Part shown: in pieces, positions 21,825 to 35,883 of the stretch | Layout of the letters: every line of letters begins with the position of its first letter | Numbering within the stretch: position 1 is the stretch's first letter | Assembly: GCA_002104895.1 (NCBI GenBank) | Contig: MCFG01000254.1 | Span: 1-45,000 of the forward strand | Length of the DNA: 45,000 bases | Reading direction: 5' to 3' | DNA from: Anaeromyces robustus | Taxonomy: Eukaryota > Neocallimastigomycota > Neocallimastigomycetes > Neocallimastigales > Neocallimastigaceae | Position numbers and translations under genes: made by a program | Notes under the pieces: generated by a model | Database searches by the model: none | What the model was told of the DNA's origin: nothing | The model's input: the letters and a program-made list of their open reading frames with translations, nothing else

Positions 21825-22489
21825 TTTTTATGATTAATGATTAATAATTATTAATCATTAATTATATAATTGTCATTCATAGTAACTATAATTAATTATG
21901 TATTTTATGAATAATAATTGATATTTAATATTACATTAATTATAAATAAAAATTTTATATTTAACAATAATATATGAAAGTATAATAAAATTATGATTAT
22001 TATTATTATTAAATAATTATGCATATACAGATTATATAGATTATACATATAATATATGTATGTATAATCTATAATTGTATCCTTCATATATAATTTATTT
22101 ATATTTATATAACTTAATTATTTATATTTACATTTATTTATATTTACATTTATATTATATATTTATATTTACATTTATTTATTTATTTATTAATATATTA
22201 TTTATTTATTTATTTATTTATTAATATATTATTTATTTTATTTATTTATTAGCATATTATTTATTAATTTTTGGAATTGTTTATTATTATTTTTTTTTTT
22301 ACTTTTAAATTATTGGTTTAAATATTTTAAGATCTTCTAATTATATAATAATTAAACTTTATAAAATATTATATTAAATAAAGTTATATTATGTTTAAAA
22401 ATATGCCGTTTTTTATTATTTAATATTATTGGTTGTTAATATGAAATTTAATCTATTTTTTAAACACTAATTAAATATATAAATTATTA

Positions 22490-22532
<43 letters not shown>

Positions 22533-23870
22533 GTAAATTTAAAAATTTAAAATGAAAAAGTAAAAAAAAAAAAAAAAGAAAATACATGTATATAAAAAAT
22601 GATAATACGATTATATATATTATAATATACATAATTTTATTATATATATATTATGATATATATAATAATATAATACATTTGAAATAACAGATATTATAAT
22701 TAATAAAAATTTATTCATTCAAACCCAAAAAAAAAAAAATATATATATATATAATATAATTAATAATGTTAAGTATACATAAATATATTATATTATATTA
22801 TATTAATATTATATAATTTATATAATATTTTATAATATATTTAAACAATCCAAATAAAAAAATATAAATAAAATATTATTTATTTATTTGTTTATTTATT
22901 TGTTTATTTATTTTTATTTATTTTAAATTTTATTTTTTTTATATTTTAAAATTGATCTGAATTAATATAAAGAAATTTGTACAACATTAATAGTTTCATT
23001 TTATAATTATTTAATTATTATAATATATTTTTTTTACTTCATGCTATTTTGCAAAAAGCATTGTAAAAGTATTTAAAAAATAAATGTTTTAATTTTTAAT
23101 GTAACATTTCATATTATTCATTGTTCATATCTCATTATCATTATCGTTATAATAATATTATAATGATAATGATAATAATATTATAATTCAAAGTTTAAAG
23201 CTTTAACATTCTTTAAAAAGTATTTACTCGTATTATTTATATTCATATCCATTATTTCTCATTATAATAAAAGTAAACAAACATCCTTGAGTAATCAAAA
23301 CAATTTAAAATAAAAAAAACCATTAAATTATCATATATACTAAACTGATTGTAACAACAGCAACACCAATAATTTTTACTTTTTTTTTTATAATTTCTTT
23401 ATTTAGTTTTTTTTTAAATTTTCAAAAATAAAATTTTAAACTTTAAAAATTTTAAAGGTTAAAACGTGGATATATTAACCAATAAAACTCCAAATAAATA
23501 AATGAATGAAATTATTTAATAAGAAAATCATTTAATATAAATAATGAAAACTAATTTTTTATTTTCAATTAATTTAAATTAATTTTATTCTTTGTTATAA
23601 TCTTTGATATAATAATTATTAATTAGCTTAAATTAATAATCTAATAATTAAAACAAAATTAAAAAAGAATATTAAGATTTTCTAGAATAATTGTTTTATG
23701 TTTTTTTTATTATAATTATTATTCATTATTATTTAGTATTATGAAAGAATTTAATAATTTTTTTATAATACTAATAAAATAGTTCATTAATAAGTTTTTA
23801 TTTATGATATTATTTTAATTTAAAAGAATATCTTGTTTAAATTAAAAGTATTTTAAAAAATAATTAAATT
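21825..23870. other. Gene-free AT-rich region with small palindromes
   Basis: Contains palindromes around 22037-22072 (gattatacata type) and 23125-23180 (imperfect atcattatc type), (TTTA)n at 22160-22260 and (AAAT)n at 22490-22530. No coding region recognised. Confidence 0.6.
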
Positions 23871-23875
23871 AACAT

Positions 23876-24258
23876 ATGGTTACCCATCTCCCATAAGTAT
23901 ATTACAGGTGTACTTGTAGGGTGATGTTTTATTGCATATCTATTCAATGTCGTCATTCTATTTACGTCGTTACGTTCTGCTAGAGCATGGTTTCTATTCA
24001 TTCCTACTTAGTCTTCTTTTTACCATGAGCATCAGAACGGAACCATTTTCTTCTCACTGTGGTCGTTATCATTGGTATGATGGAATATAGAATAACTTAT
24101 TTCTTTATATTCATAAACACAGTCTTCAAATATCCTCTTTTGTCCACAAGTCCTTACGATTATAAAAATATTAAAGCTTCAACTTGAGGTAAGTCAATTG
24201 AATATTTAATGAATCCTATCAACCTTGCTTACCCAACTGGAGCTGGATCCCACCCCAA
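23876..24258. other. Unexplained 380-base island of mixed composition
   Basis: This island is distinctly less A/T-biased than everything for 10 kb on either side. On the minus strand it gives coding-like but broken frames, for example CGQKRIFEDCVYEYKEISYS, NHALAERNDVNRMTTLNRYA and, in another frame, MITTTVRRKWFRSDAHGKKK, each interrupted by stops. No family recognised. It could be a decayed gene or transposon piece, or a non-coding RNA. Nothing decisive is visible. Confidence 0.4.
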
Positions 24259-26290
24259 TAAATATAAAAATGTATTAAAATATATTATGCATACATTAAA
24301 GGTTTTCATTTCTATTTAAATCTTTAATATTATTGCATTTCTTTGATAAATTATAAAAAAATAATTAATAATGAAAAATAAATAGTTATAATAAAATAAA
24401 AAAAGGTTTCATATTTTTTATCACTATAATTTAAAAAAGTCTCTCTTTTTAATGCTTAAAATTTATTAAAAAATATTTATTATTGAGTTTTCTTTTTTTC
24501 GTTTTTATAATATTTATTAATTAATCATAACTTTTATTCGTATTATATTATATTAAATTATGTAATTACCATTTCAAAAAAAAATATTATAAATTATATA
24601 TATTGTATATTAATAATATATTTCTATTATTTAAATATATAATATAATATTAATATATAATAATATATATAAATATATTTATAATGATTAACATAATTAT
24701 TGTATTAAATAAGTAATAATTATAAAAAAAAAAATAGTTATTGTTTATAAATATAAAATAAATATAAAAATTACTAATTTTAGTTGACCTTTTAATTAAT
24801 TAAATGATATTATACTCTATGATAAATTTCTCATTAATATAATTATATATATTATAATATATGCTCATATATTATATTCTAATATATTATAAATAATTTT
24901 CTTCAAACTTTTATATATAAATAATAATTTTAATATTTATAAATATATTAATTTTATGTTGTACATCATTTTAATTTGTGCTATTATTTTTAAAAAATAA
25001 ATAATAAAATTTCGGATATACCGCAAATTTTTATTTATAAAAATAATAATACAATATAAATATAACTATTGTTCATATATTATAGTATATTAATAATATA
25101 TAGACAATTTATTAAATTTGAGATAAAGTTTTTTTTTATATAACGAAATATGAAAAACAAATAAGATTATTTGGATTTTTTTTTTTTTTTTTAAAGCTTA
25201 TTATATTATCCATTTTATTAATTGAATAGAAAAAAGTTAATTTTTAATATATGGTAAATATTAATTTAATTAATTATCATTTTTCTTTATTTAAGTTTTA
25301 AAACATTAATTTAAAACATTAATAATTATATAATGATGATATAATAAAATCAAGAAACTATTTATTAATATATTAAATTAATATAGTTTCATTGTATACA
25401 TTATATATTATCTTTATTAAATTTTTTTTTTATATATTATAATAATTAAAATAATTATAAATATAATATATATAAAATTTTTATATTAATCAATGAATTT
25501 ATTGAAAAATATAAATAAAATAAAAATTCAAAAAAAAAATTCTTTTTTTTTTTTTTTTCTTTTATTTTTACAAAATTTACATTTGAAAATTTGTATTGAT
25601 AATAATTATAAAATTTCAATCAAAACTTTATTAAAAGTTTTAAACACTCGCAACTTTGTACAAAATATAATCATATTTATTAAACGCTTTAATTGCTTAA
25701 ATCGCATTTAAAAAACTTTTTTTTTTTGAATAAAGTTTTTTAATTCATTTGTAAAAAATATTTTAAAGAATATCAAACAATCAAATATAATAATATTTCC
25801 CTATTATTTTATCTTGTGTACTTAAAATTAATGTAAATATTTTAAATAAGTTATTTTCTGTCATAAATAATCATTAAGATATATATATATTTAAGTAAAA
25901 AAGAAAGAAAAAAAAAAAAAAAAAAAAAGAGAAATAAAATTTAGAATTTATATATTGCTTTATCAATAATAAAAGTAGTTAATAAAATAGATACGACAAT
26001 AACAATCAAGATTAATAATTTTTATTTTAAATATTATAAAAACCATTTGTTTATAAATAAAATTTATAAATATAATTGAGATAAATATTAATATGATTAT
26101 AATATTATTTTATTTATACATATAATAGATTCAAGACAAATATTAAGGAAATATAAATCATATTATTTAAATTATTAAATATCGCAATATATAATTTATT
26201 TACTGGTAAGTAATTTATTATGTTTTTAATAAAGAGTTTTATAATACTGAAAGTAAATATTAACTAGAAAATGTTTATACTTTTTTTTTA
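24259..26290. other. AT-rich region upstream of the SH3 gene
   Basis: No gene recognised. An open frame at about 25493-25711 encodes a Lys/Ile/Phe/Asn-rich chain without domain signs and is not called. Confidence 0.6.
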
Positions 26291-26293
26291 ACA

Positions 26294-26308
26294 CTATATA
26301 TATAAAAG
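26294..26308 (+). promoter_or_regulatory. TATA-like element of SH3-protein gene
   Basis: ctatatatataaaag lies about 30-40 bases upstream of the start codon, after a T-run. In this A/T background the match is weak evidence, but its position fits a short 5'UTR. Confidence 0.35.
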
Positions 26309-26336
26309 ATTAAAAAATATAATATAAATATTCAAC

Positions 26337-27248
26337 ATGAAATCATATATCATTGTCGCATTATTATTCACTATCGCTATTAATTTCACATTCGCACAAT
26401 ACAATGCTCCTGGTACATATCCACAAAACAATGAACCATATTTCAATGAAGCTCAATTAATGGAATATGAAAGAGAACAAGCTGTTGTTCAAAAAGAAAT
26501 GATACAACCAGAAGTTCAACCAGAAGTTCAACCAGAAATACAACCACAAAATCCAGGAATTGTACCACCACCAGCACCAGTTCCACCAACCCCAGCACCA
26601 GAACCAATTGGTCCACCATCTGAAATTCTAGAAACTGTTGAAAGTAAAGAAAATGAAACAAAGAAAGAAAGTTCTAGTCATGTTGGAGCAATTGCTTTCA
26701 CTGGTGCTGCTTTCGCTTTAATTGCTGGTGTTGGTTACAAGAGTTACAGAAAAGACAGTAAATTCGAGTTACCAGAATTACCAGTTATTCCAGGAGTTAC
26801 TCAACCAAAAGAAGCTCCATCTGAAGTTGTTGTTGAAATGGAAGTTCTTTTAAGTGAAACTAGTCAAGCTGAAAACTATTCTTTAGCTAAGAACAGAGCT
26901 TACAAATGTATGGTTTCATGGACTCCAAAACAATCAGATGAAATTATTTTAAGACGTGGTGATTTAGTTTGTGTTAAGGAATGTTTCAATGATGGTTACA
27001 CTCTCGGTCGTAATTTATCTACTAAATTCGATGGTGTTTTCCCAACTTGTTGTTTATGCCGTCCAGAACAAAATGTTATTGGTAGTGAATTAATTAAGAA
27101 TGGAAAATTCACAGCAATTCCAAAGAGAGTTAGCTCTAAGAAGAGTCATGAAAGACGTGCCAGAAGAGCTTCAAGAGGTGTTTCTTTCTTATCTTCTGTT
27201 CCACCAATTTGGAATAAATCTGGTTTCTCTACTATCCCACAATACTAA
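26337..27248 (+). CDS. Single-pass membrane protein with cytoplasmic SH3 domain
   Basis: The 303-residue protein has a signal peptide (1-20), an extracellular Glu/Gln/Pro-rich region (21-115, with a QPEV repeat near 57-68, a Pro-rich stretch 74-94 and a possible N-glycosylation site NET at 106), a transmembrane helix (about 116-134, VGAIAFTGAAFALIAGVG), then a cytoplasmic linker. An SH3 domain spans about 187-242: MVSWTPKQSDEIILRRGDL, VKECFNDGYTLGRNL and DGVFPTCCL follow the ALYDY / ELSF-GD / DGWW / G-FP pattern, although the aromatic ALYDY is weak. The basic tail (268-281, with RRARRASRG) may contact the membrane or be phosphorylated. SH3 domains bind proline-rich partners. The topology recalls fungal Fus1-type cell-surface adaptors, but orthology is not shown. 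Intronless. The coding sequence uses clearly more C/G than its flanks. Confidence 0.82.
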   Translation: MKSYIIVALLFTIAINFTFAQYNAPGTYPQNNEPYFNEAQLMEYEREQAVVQKEMIQPEVQPEVQPEIQPQNPGIVPPPAPVPPTPAPEPIGPPSEILETVESKENETKKESSSHVGAIAFTGAAFALIAGVGYKSYRKDSKFELPELPVIPGVTQPKEAPSEVVVEMEVLLSETSQAENYSLAKNRAYKCMVSWTPKQSDEIILRRGDLVCVKECFNDGYTLGRNLSTKFDGVFPTCCLCRPEQNVIGSELIKNGKFTAIPKRVSSKKSHERRARRASRGVSFLSSVPPIWNKSGFSTIPQY

Positions 27249-28585
27249 ATCATATCTTAATGTTAAATATTTATAAATATAATTTTTTTTATTATATATA
27301 TATTTTTTCAAAAAAAAAAAAGAAAATAATTTTATCTTATGTTAACATTATTATTTAAAAAACCATATCTAATTTCATTAATATTAATAAGCAATATTTA
27401 AGATCTTTTTTCTTATACATACAATTTTTTAAAAGTTAATTCATTTATATATATTATAATATATTTAAAATTTATTTTTGAAAAGTGAAAATATTATATA
27501 TAGTAAAAAAGAAAATAATTTTTAATTTATTTAGAAAAAATTATTATTCCTTAATATGCATAATTTATTATAAATCCTATGACAAAAATAGGTTTTAAAA
27601 TAAATATATAAGGAAAATAATAATTAAATAAATTTATATAATTATTTTTTGTTTTATTAAATATTTTCATTTTTTATATTCATTAATATTTAAAATTAGT
27701 GAAATAATGACAAAACAGTTTATTACCAAAATGGGAAATAATCAATTAATTATTATATATATATGTATAATAAGTAATATAATATTTTAATATTTTTTTT
27801 ATTTTAATTTTTTTATGTTTAAAGTTAAAATGTAGAAAAAAAAAACAACTTTATTAATATACAAATCAATAAGTTTTGTATAATTGTTTAATATTATAAA
27901 ACAAAAATAATAAATACTTTATTGAAATGATAAAAAAAAATAATAATGATTTTTTTGAATAATTTATCAATCAATGATTATGAGTATTTTAAAACATTAA
28001 ATTGAATTAACAATAATTAACAATAAGAAAAAAGATAAAAATGTTGTATAATTCCCAACATCATAAACATACACACACCCAATAACATCAATGTTAAATT
28101 TTTTTTTTTTTAAAAAAAAAATAGAACAAACAGTATTTATATATTTATGTATAAAATATATAAAAACTTTTATTCTTTTAATTTTATTTTTTTATAAATA
28201 TTAGAAATTTAATCATTTAGAATTGATTTATTATTAAAAATAATTTCTTTTTTTTTTTTTTAGAGATTTAATTAGTTACATTATATTTTTTATTTATATG
28301 TAACTTTTTAAAAATTTTATTGTAAATATTTAGTTTTTATGTTTTTTTTTTTTTTAAACAAACATAAAAGTAGAATAAATAAAAAAATAAAAAAATAAAA
28401 AAAAAAAATTAAAAAAATTAAAAAAAAAACTTAAACAAAAAAAAAAATTTTTTTTTTTTTTTTTTTTTTTAATTGTAGATATTATATATTATATATTCTA
28501 AATATAAAAATGTACCATCATTTGAATTGTTATATACGCAATTCTTAATATAAAAATATGTGGTAAAGTTTTACCAAAAAAAAAA
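27249..28585. other. AT-rich spacer
   Basis: 3' flank of the SH3 gene and low-complexity sequence with A- and T-runs. No gene recognised. Confidence 0.65.
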
Positions 28586-28609
28586 AAAAAACTTGTTCAG
28601 AGACAAAGA

Positions 28610-30312
28610 AAACAAAAGTCTTTTGAAAATGTTTCCGATTCCTTCAGTATACTTAAAGGAGTTCGACAAGGATGTCCCTTATCTCCTATACTTTTTAATT
28701 TGTTTATCAACGACATCTTCAACGATTGCCTGCATAATGGTGTGAAAATAGATACTGAATATTGCTGTGGAGGATTATTTGCTGATGATATTGTTCTTTG
28801 TGCCCCTAGTAGATCTCGTATGAATAAACTTCTTCGCTCAGTTAGTAAATGGGCTAAGGACAATGAGATGACTTTTGGAATTAATAAATGTGCCACATTT
28901 GCTGTTAGACATGAAAATTCGGAATATATTCTTAGAGAAGACCTACCTTTTATTTAACAGGAATCCCAATCCCTAAAACAGATTGTTATACTTACCTTGG
29001 TGTTCCCTTTCACAAAACTCTAGATTTAAAATTCGTTATTAGTAAAATGAAAAATAAAGTTAGTAAGGCTTTGTTTTCAATTCAAGGTTTTTTAAAAAAT
29101 GATCTGATTCCTATTCCTCTTAAAAGAACTTTATTCTCTGCAAAAGTTATTGGACAAGTTTCCTATTACGCTCCTTTGCTTGGTTCTAACAAAAACAATA
29201 CTAGTTCTACACAAACAATTATTAACAAAGGTTTTTATTGGATTTTAGGCTACTCGAAACCTAATTCTTTTGTTTCTATTTATTGCATCTCAAAAGAACT
29301 CAATATTCCTCCACTTTCTGGTAAATGTGCTTTAGCTCAGGTTAGATGTTTTAATAAGTGGAAGGACTCCAACTGCATTATCTCTAAGATAGTTAATAAT
29401 GTTGCTACAACAAGAAAATGGACTTGGGACAAAGAAAGTAAAATATTAAATGATAAATTAAACAATATTTCATCCTCTTCTAAAGAAATTATGGAATTCT
29501 ATTGGGACAGAGACATGAACAGTGATAAATCAATTAAAGCTAAAACTTATAAAATGTACAAATTTGAAGAATCAAGGAATTACTTAAAACTTAATCTAGA
29601 ATATCCTGAATATAGCAAAGGTTTTAGGTGGATACTTAGGGCAAGATGTGGATATAAAATCGATGCTAGAGTTGCTAAAGCTGCAAAAATGATTAATAAT
29701 TCTTGTCCTAATTGTTGTTCATGTTGTTTCCATTGTGACAGTTATCAGAGAATTGATCATTGGTTTATAAATTGTTTCTTATTTAAAAATCTTCGTATTG
29801 ATCACTTCTCTGATCTAGATAGAAATTTTTTTTATTTTTTAGATAGTCTTTTTAATAGTTTAGTTAGGATCAGTAATAACCCTAATGTAGATAATAGAAT
29901 TAATAGTATTGTTAAGGGTTATAAAAATAGTAATAATATGAGGTTTAATAGTATTAGTAATATAGATATATTAGGTAATAAAAAAATAGTTAATAGGTAC
30001 AGTATTTATATTTTTTTAATTGGTGGAAGGGATTATGGTTTTAGTGATAGAATTAACAATAGTCCATACAAAATGGAATGGGAATGTTTGTTTAAGTGTC
30101 AGACTGAATCTGGTACTTATTCAAAATCCCCATTCTTGTTGCGATCTGCGGCTCTATTGAATGATATCATGCCTGTTGTCTGTAAAAGACAACATATATT
30201 GTTCAATAAATTTAAAACCAACCTCTCCAGGAACGTCAATGCTGATAACACAGTAGGACAGCCTAGTAGGGCAAATGCCGATCCTATTTCCGACCCTAGT
30301 GGAATAGGATAG
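28610..30312 (+). pseudogene. LINE ORF2 remnant: reverse transcriptase C-terminal half plus zinc knuckle
   Basis: The first frame (about 28610-28957) reads SFENVSDSFSILKGVRQGCP, LSPILFNLFINDIF, the catalytic motif FADDIVL (YADD equivalent) and MTFGINKCATF. A one-base frame change at the T-run near 28945 leads into the second frame (about 28946-30312): YLTGIPIPKTDCYTYLGVPF, an RT connector of about 420 residues, then CPNCCSCC...DHWFINC, a CCHC-type knuckle like those at LINE ORF2 C-termini. The catalytic Asp pair is intact, but the 5' RT motifs and endonuclease are missing and the frame is broken, so it cannot work alone. The C-terminal 75 residues match the fragment at 5065. Confidence 0.88.
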
Positions 30313-30534
30313 ATCAATTTTACTTTAATTCTATATTTAGAATTAAGGGCTTGTATGGATTTATTGTTTTTAAATATTATTATACTACTTTTTTTCCTCC
30401 AGTATTATTTACTATTATCTATAATATATTACTGGTTTTTATTTTTTTTAGTATCATTTTTTCATTATGTGTTTTTTTATGATTCATGTATTTTAATATT
30501 TAAATTCAATAAAGTTGACGTACAAATTGTGTGC

Positions 30535-30569
<35 letters not shown>

Positions 30570-30575
30570 GAAAAT

Positions 30576-30609
<34 letters not shown>

Positions 30610-30850
30610 AAATATCATTTGTGGAATAGGATAGATCAATTTTACTTTAAATATATAAGTAGAATTAAGGGCTAGTATGGATTTATTGTCTTTACGTTTA
30701 TTATACTACTTTATACTCTTCAGTATTATTCATTATTATCTATAATATTTAACAGGTTTTTTATTTTTTTAGTATCATTTTTAATTATTATGTGTTTTTT
30801 TTTTTATGATTCATGTATATTAATATTTAAACTCAATTGTGTGCTAAAAA
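30300..30850 (+). repeat. Tandem duplication within LINE 3'UTR
   Basis: 'gtggaataggatagatcaat' begins both copies (about 30299 and 30614), which then follow each other through 'gtatggatttattg', 'gattcatgtat' and 'attgtgtgc'. Between them are an A-run of about 27 and a T-run of about 30. Copy 1 at 5290 has the segment once. Confidence 0.8.
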
Positions 30851-31191
30851 AAAAGAAAAAAAAAAAAAAAAGATACAATAAGAACTCTCCCGTCGGCTTC
30901 AAGAGCGTCGATATCTAAAAGATAAGGAATGAAATTTGTTCCAGCATCGATTCAAATGATATTACATTCGTTGAATAGGAGAAGTTTGAAGTTTAACTTC
31001 TTTCCTTTTCTTTTTGTTTATTTAATATTTTTAATTGGATTAGTATCTGTAATAAATTTTTATTATTTCTATTCTTTTGTTTCTTTTATTTCTGCTTTTT
31101 ATTTTACATTTCATGTATTGTATATTCCCTACTGTATGTTTAATTTAAATTAATAAAGATTAATTCTAGTCTAAAAAAAAAAAAAAAAAAA

Positions 31192-32714
<1,523 letters not shown>

Positions 32715-35367
32715 ATGGATGATGGTTATGGCTTAGGTTGGTAAACATTTATAAATTCTTAATAATAAATACAAGTAAATATGTTATTTAAAAAAATAGA
32801 CTAATTTTATTTCTTTTTCCTTTCTTTCTTTCTTTTATATATATATATATATATTAAAATGTGTTTAAATATTATTATACATTTGGGAATATCTATCACA
32901 AATTTGCTTTTTTTTTTTTTATAATAATCAATTATTCAAATATCAATTTTTGAATATAATAAATTATTAAAACAAATTAAAATTGATATACAATTATACT
33001 TTATTTTTTTTTTCAATTTTAAAAACATATTCAAATTTATAAAATTTATATAAATTAAATATATTTTAAATTAAATGAATCATACATTTCTTAATATACA
33101 AAATAATATAAATAATATATATATTTTTATTATTAATTTGCAATTATCTTAATAAAAAAAGGTAATAAAGGTCATATAAGATACAGTTCAAGAGGAGGAA
33201 ATCCTATTAATAAGGCTCCAGCTCTAGATATTAGTGCATTGGGTTCAGAAAATTTTAATGCAGTGAAATGTATTTATATATATATATATTTATTTAGAAA
33301 TAAAAAATTTAAAATATATTGTTAAATATTATTATTGTTATTAATATTGTAATTTTTTTTATTTTAATTGAAGCTTAATATTTAAATAATATTTACATAG
33401 AATTACTTTTATTTTATTTTTTTACTTTATTTAATAAGATAAAATGGAAATAGAAATAAAAATATTATATTATGAAATTCAATATATTAAAATTTCTTAT
33501 ATATAATTTTTATTAATATTAATATTAATATTGAATATATATATATATAAAGATTTAGAAAGAATTCTTCCACCTTATTCAGAAGAAGCTGTTCGTCTTT
33601 ATTCTGAAGATTTAGCTTCAGCAAAATCATCAGCAGCAGTTGAATTACAGAAAAATGTTTGTAAAAATTATACAGAATTTATTAAAATTTCCAAAGAAAT
33701 ATCAAATATCCTTTATATATAAAAAAAATAGTACCTAAATTTAAAGAATATAAAAATATAAAAGAATAAAAATTTCCTTAACTTGTTTTTTTATTATTTT
33801 TAATACAAATGGAAAGTGATATGTTAGTTTTAAGAAATTTATTAAACGAATTAAAAGTTGTTAATGACAGTGTTAGAGACGATGAAGATAACAGTAAATA
33901 TAAATATTTGTTTATAAACATTTAATAATAATTTCAATATTATTTAAATATATATATGTATAATTACATGTATATCTCTACTTTTTTTTCTATTTTTTTT
34001 TTTTCTATTATATTTATTGTTTTATTATTATGATTATTTGTATATTATTTGTAAATTATATATATATATATTTTATATTTATTTATTTATTTTTATTATT
34101 TTTATTATTTATATCAATAATATATAGTGGATGATACATCCTCACAGTCTTCAGCTGAAACAGAAGGAAGTCTTATTGTTAATAAATTAGACCAACGATT
34201 ACAATTTTTGTATGATAACGTGGAAGGAATTGATGTATGGATTTGATAAAAAAAAAAAAGATATTTAATTTATATGTATATATACATACATAATTATATT
34301 TAAAAAGATATATATATATATATTAATTTATTTATTTTTTCAATATCAATATTATATATTATTATTATTATTATTATTATTCTACATCTTTTTATGTATT
34401 TCAATATATTCCATCAATAATTTTTTTAAAAAAAAGAAATATCTAACGGAATCATCCAGTAGAGAATTGGTCACTATATTAGAAAACGTTTCAGAAGTTA
34501 ATAATTCTTTTACTAAAACAGTTAAAAATAATATAGATCTATATTTATGTAATGATGTTTTAATTAGTATTTATAGAAAGGAATCAAGTAAAGGAAAATA
34601 TGTTCATATTTTTGATAAATGCTACCCATTAAATGAAATCAAGATAGAAGAATTTAGTATGTATTTTAAATATTTTTTTTTTTTTTTTAGTTTTTTTTTT
34701 TATTAATTATTCAATTTAATTAATATTTAATAACTTGGTTATCATTATTATTATTATTTTTTTTTATTTCTATTTTTTTATATTATTATAATAAAAAATA
34801 TTATCATTTGATAATAATCATCATCATTATATGACGTTCATTAAATTTTAAATTAATCAATAAACTCAACAACAACAACAATAACAAAAAAAAAAAAAAA
34901 AATAGAACCACAAAGTATAGTAAGAGTTAGTTCTACTAAGGAAACAACTCCAATTAATTATTATTGTGATAATTTAGGAAACTTTATAATATTTTTACGT
35001 TCATTAAAGAATAATATTAATATTGCTAAATCACAAGAAAATGATGAATTTAAAAGTGAAGTATCTTCTGAAAAGGATACTCCTGGTAAATATTAATTTA
35101 TATATTATATTTATTATAAATGTGATTTATATATATATATATATATTAATATAATTTTTTTTTTTTTTAACTTATACATGTAATTTATAAAATATTTTAT
35201 TTTCAATTTTCTATTAATTTTTTTTTTAGGTCCTTTAATAAGTAGAGCAGAAGTAATTGATTAATAATTATTAATTGTTACATATAATATTAAATATTTA
35301 TTCAATTATTATTATAATATATATATATATATTTTGGTTAATTTATAATTAATTTTAAAATTATTAC

Positions 35368-35428
<61 letters not shown>

Positions 35429-35850
35429 TATATAGGAACTTGATAAACGTAGAAGATCAAAACGTATATCCATTTCTACTTTTACATCTCAGAAAACAAC
35501 ATTTAAAGATGATTTAGATCCAACTGATATTAATTGGTTAAATGAACTTCCTGATGAATTAGATGTTTTAATTGCTCAAAGAGATTTTGATAAAGCTGTT
35601 GTTTTAATTGAAAAAGCTAAAAGTGTTTTATCTATGGAAGATAATCAAAAAATTAGAAGTTATAGAAAAACTTTAGATGGAAAAATTTCTAGTTTAGTTA
35701 CATCTATTTGTAATGAATTATCAGATCCTTTACTTATAAAATCTCAGGTTAGAAATAATATTAATCGTTTATTAAAACTTGACAAGGCTGAAAAGGTAAA
35801 AAAAAATCTTAATATAATATATTAAAAAAATAAATAAATAAGCAATTAAA

Positions 35851-35883
<33 letters not shown>

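Larger units (their letters stand above)
28590..31191 (+). mobile_element. 5'-truncated LINE (non-LTR retrotransposon), copy 2
   Basis: This remnant starts within the reverse transcriptase and runs to a terminal poly(A) at about 31173-31191. It holds the RT C-terminal half, the connector region, a zinc-binding CCHC-like motif, the ORF stop at about 30312 and a long 3'UTR. In the UTR a segment of about 240 bp is duplicated (about 30300-30535 and 30614-30850), separated by a poly(A) and a poly(T) run. Upstream RT motifs, endonuclease and any ORF1 are absent. The 3' end matches copy 1 at 5065-5765. The clade cannot be assigned from this part. Confidence 0.88.

Noticed and set aside
25493-25711. 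72-residue Lys/Ile/Asn-rich frame
   Set aside because: Starts with ATG, but composition equals translated A/T background. No signal peptide, domain or neighbour logic.
29047-30312. 421-residue frame as an independent gene
   Set aside because: It is the downstream part of the LINE ORF2, continuous in homology with the RT piece before the frame change. The apparent ATG start is internal.
33553-33722. Exo84 exon 3 ending at the in-frame TAA (33720)
   Set aside because: Conserved Exo84 sequence resumes at 33807 in the frame given by the AT-AC junction, so the TAA lies inside an intron.
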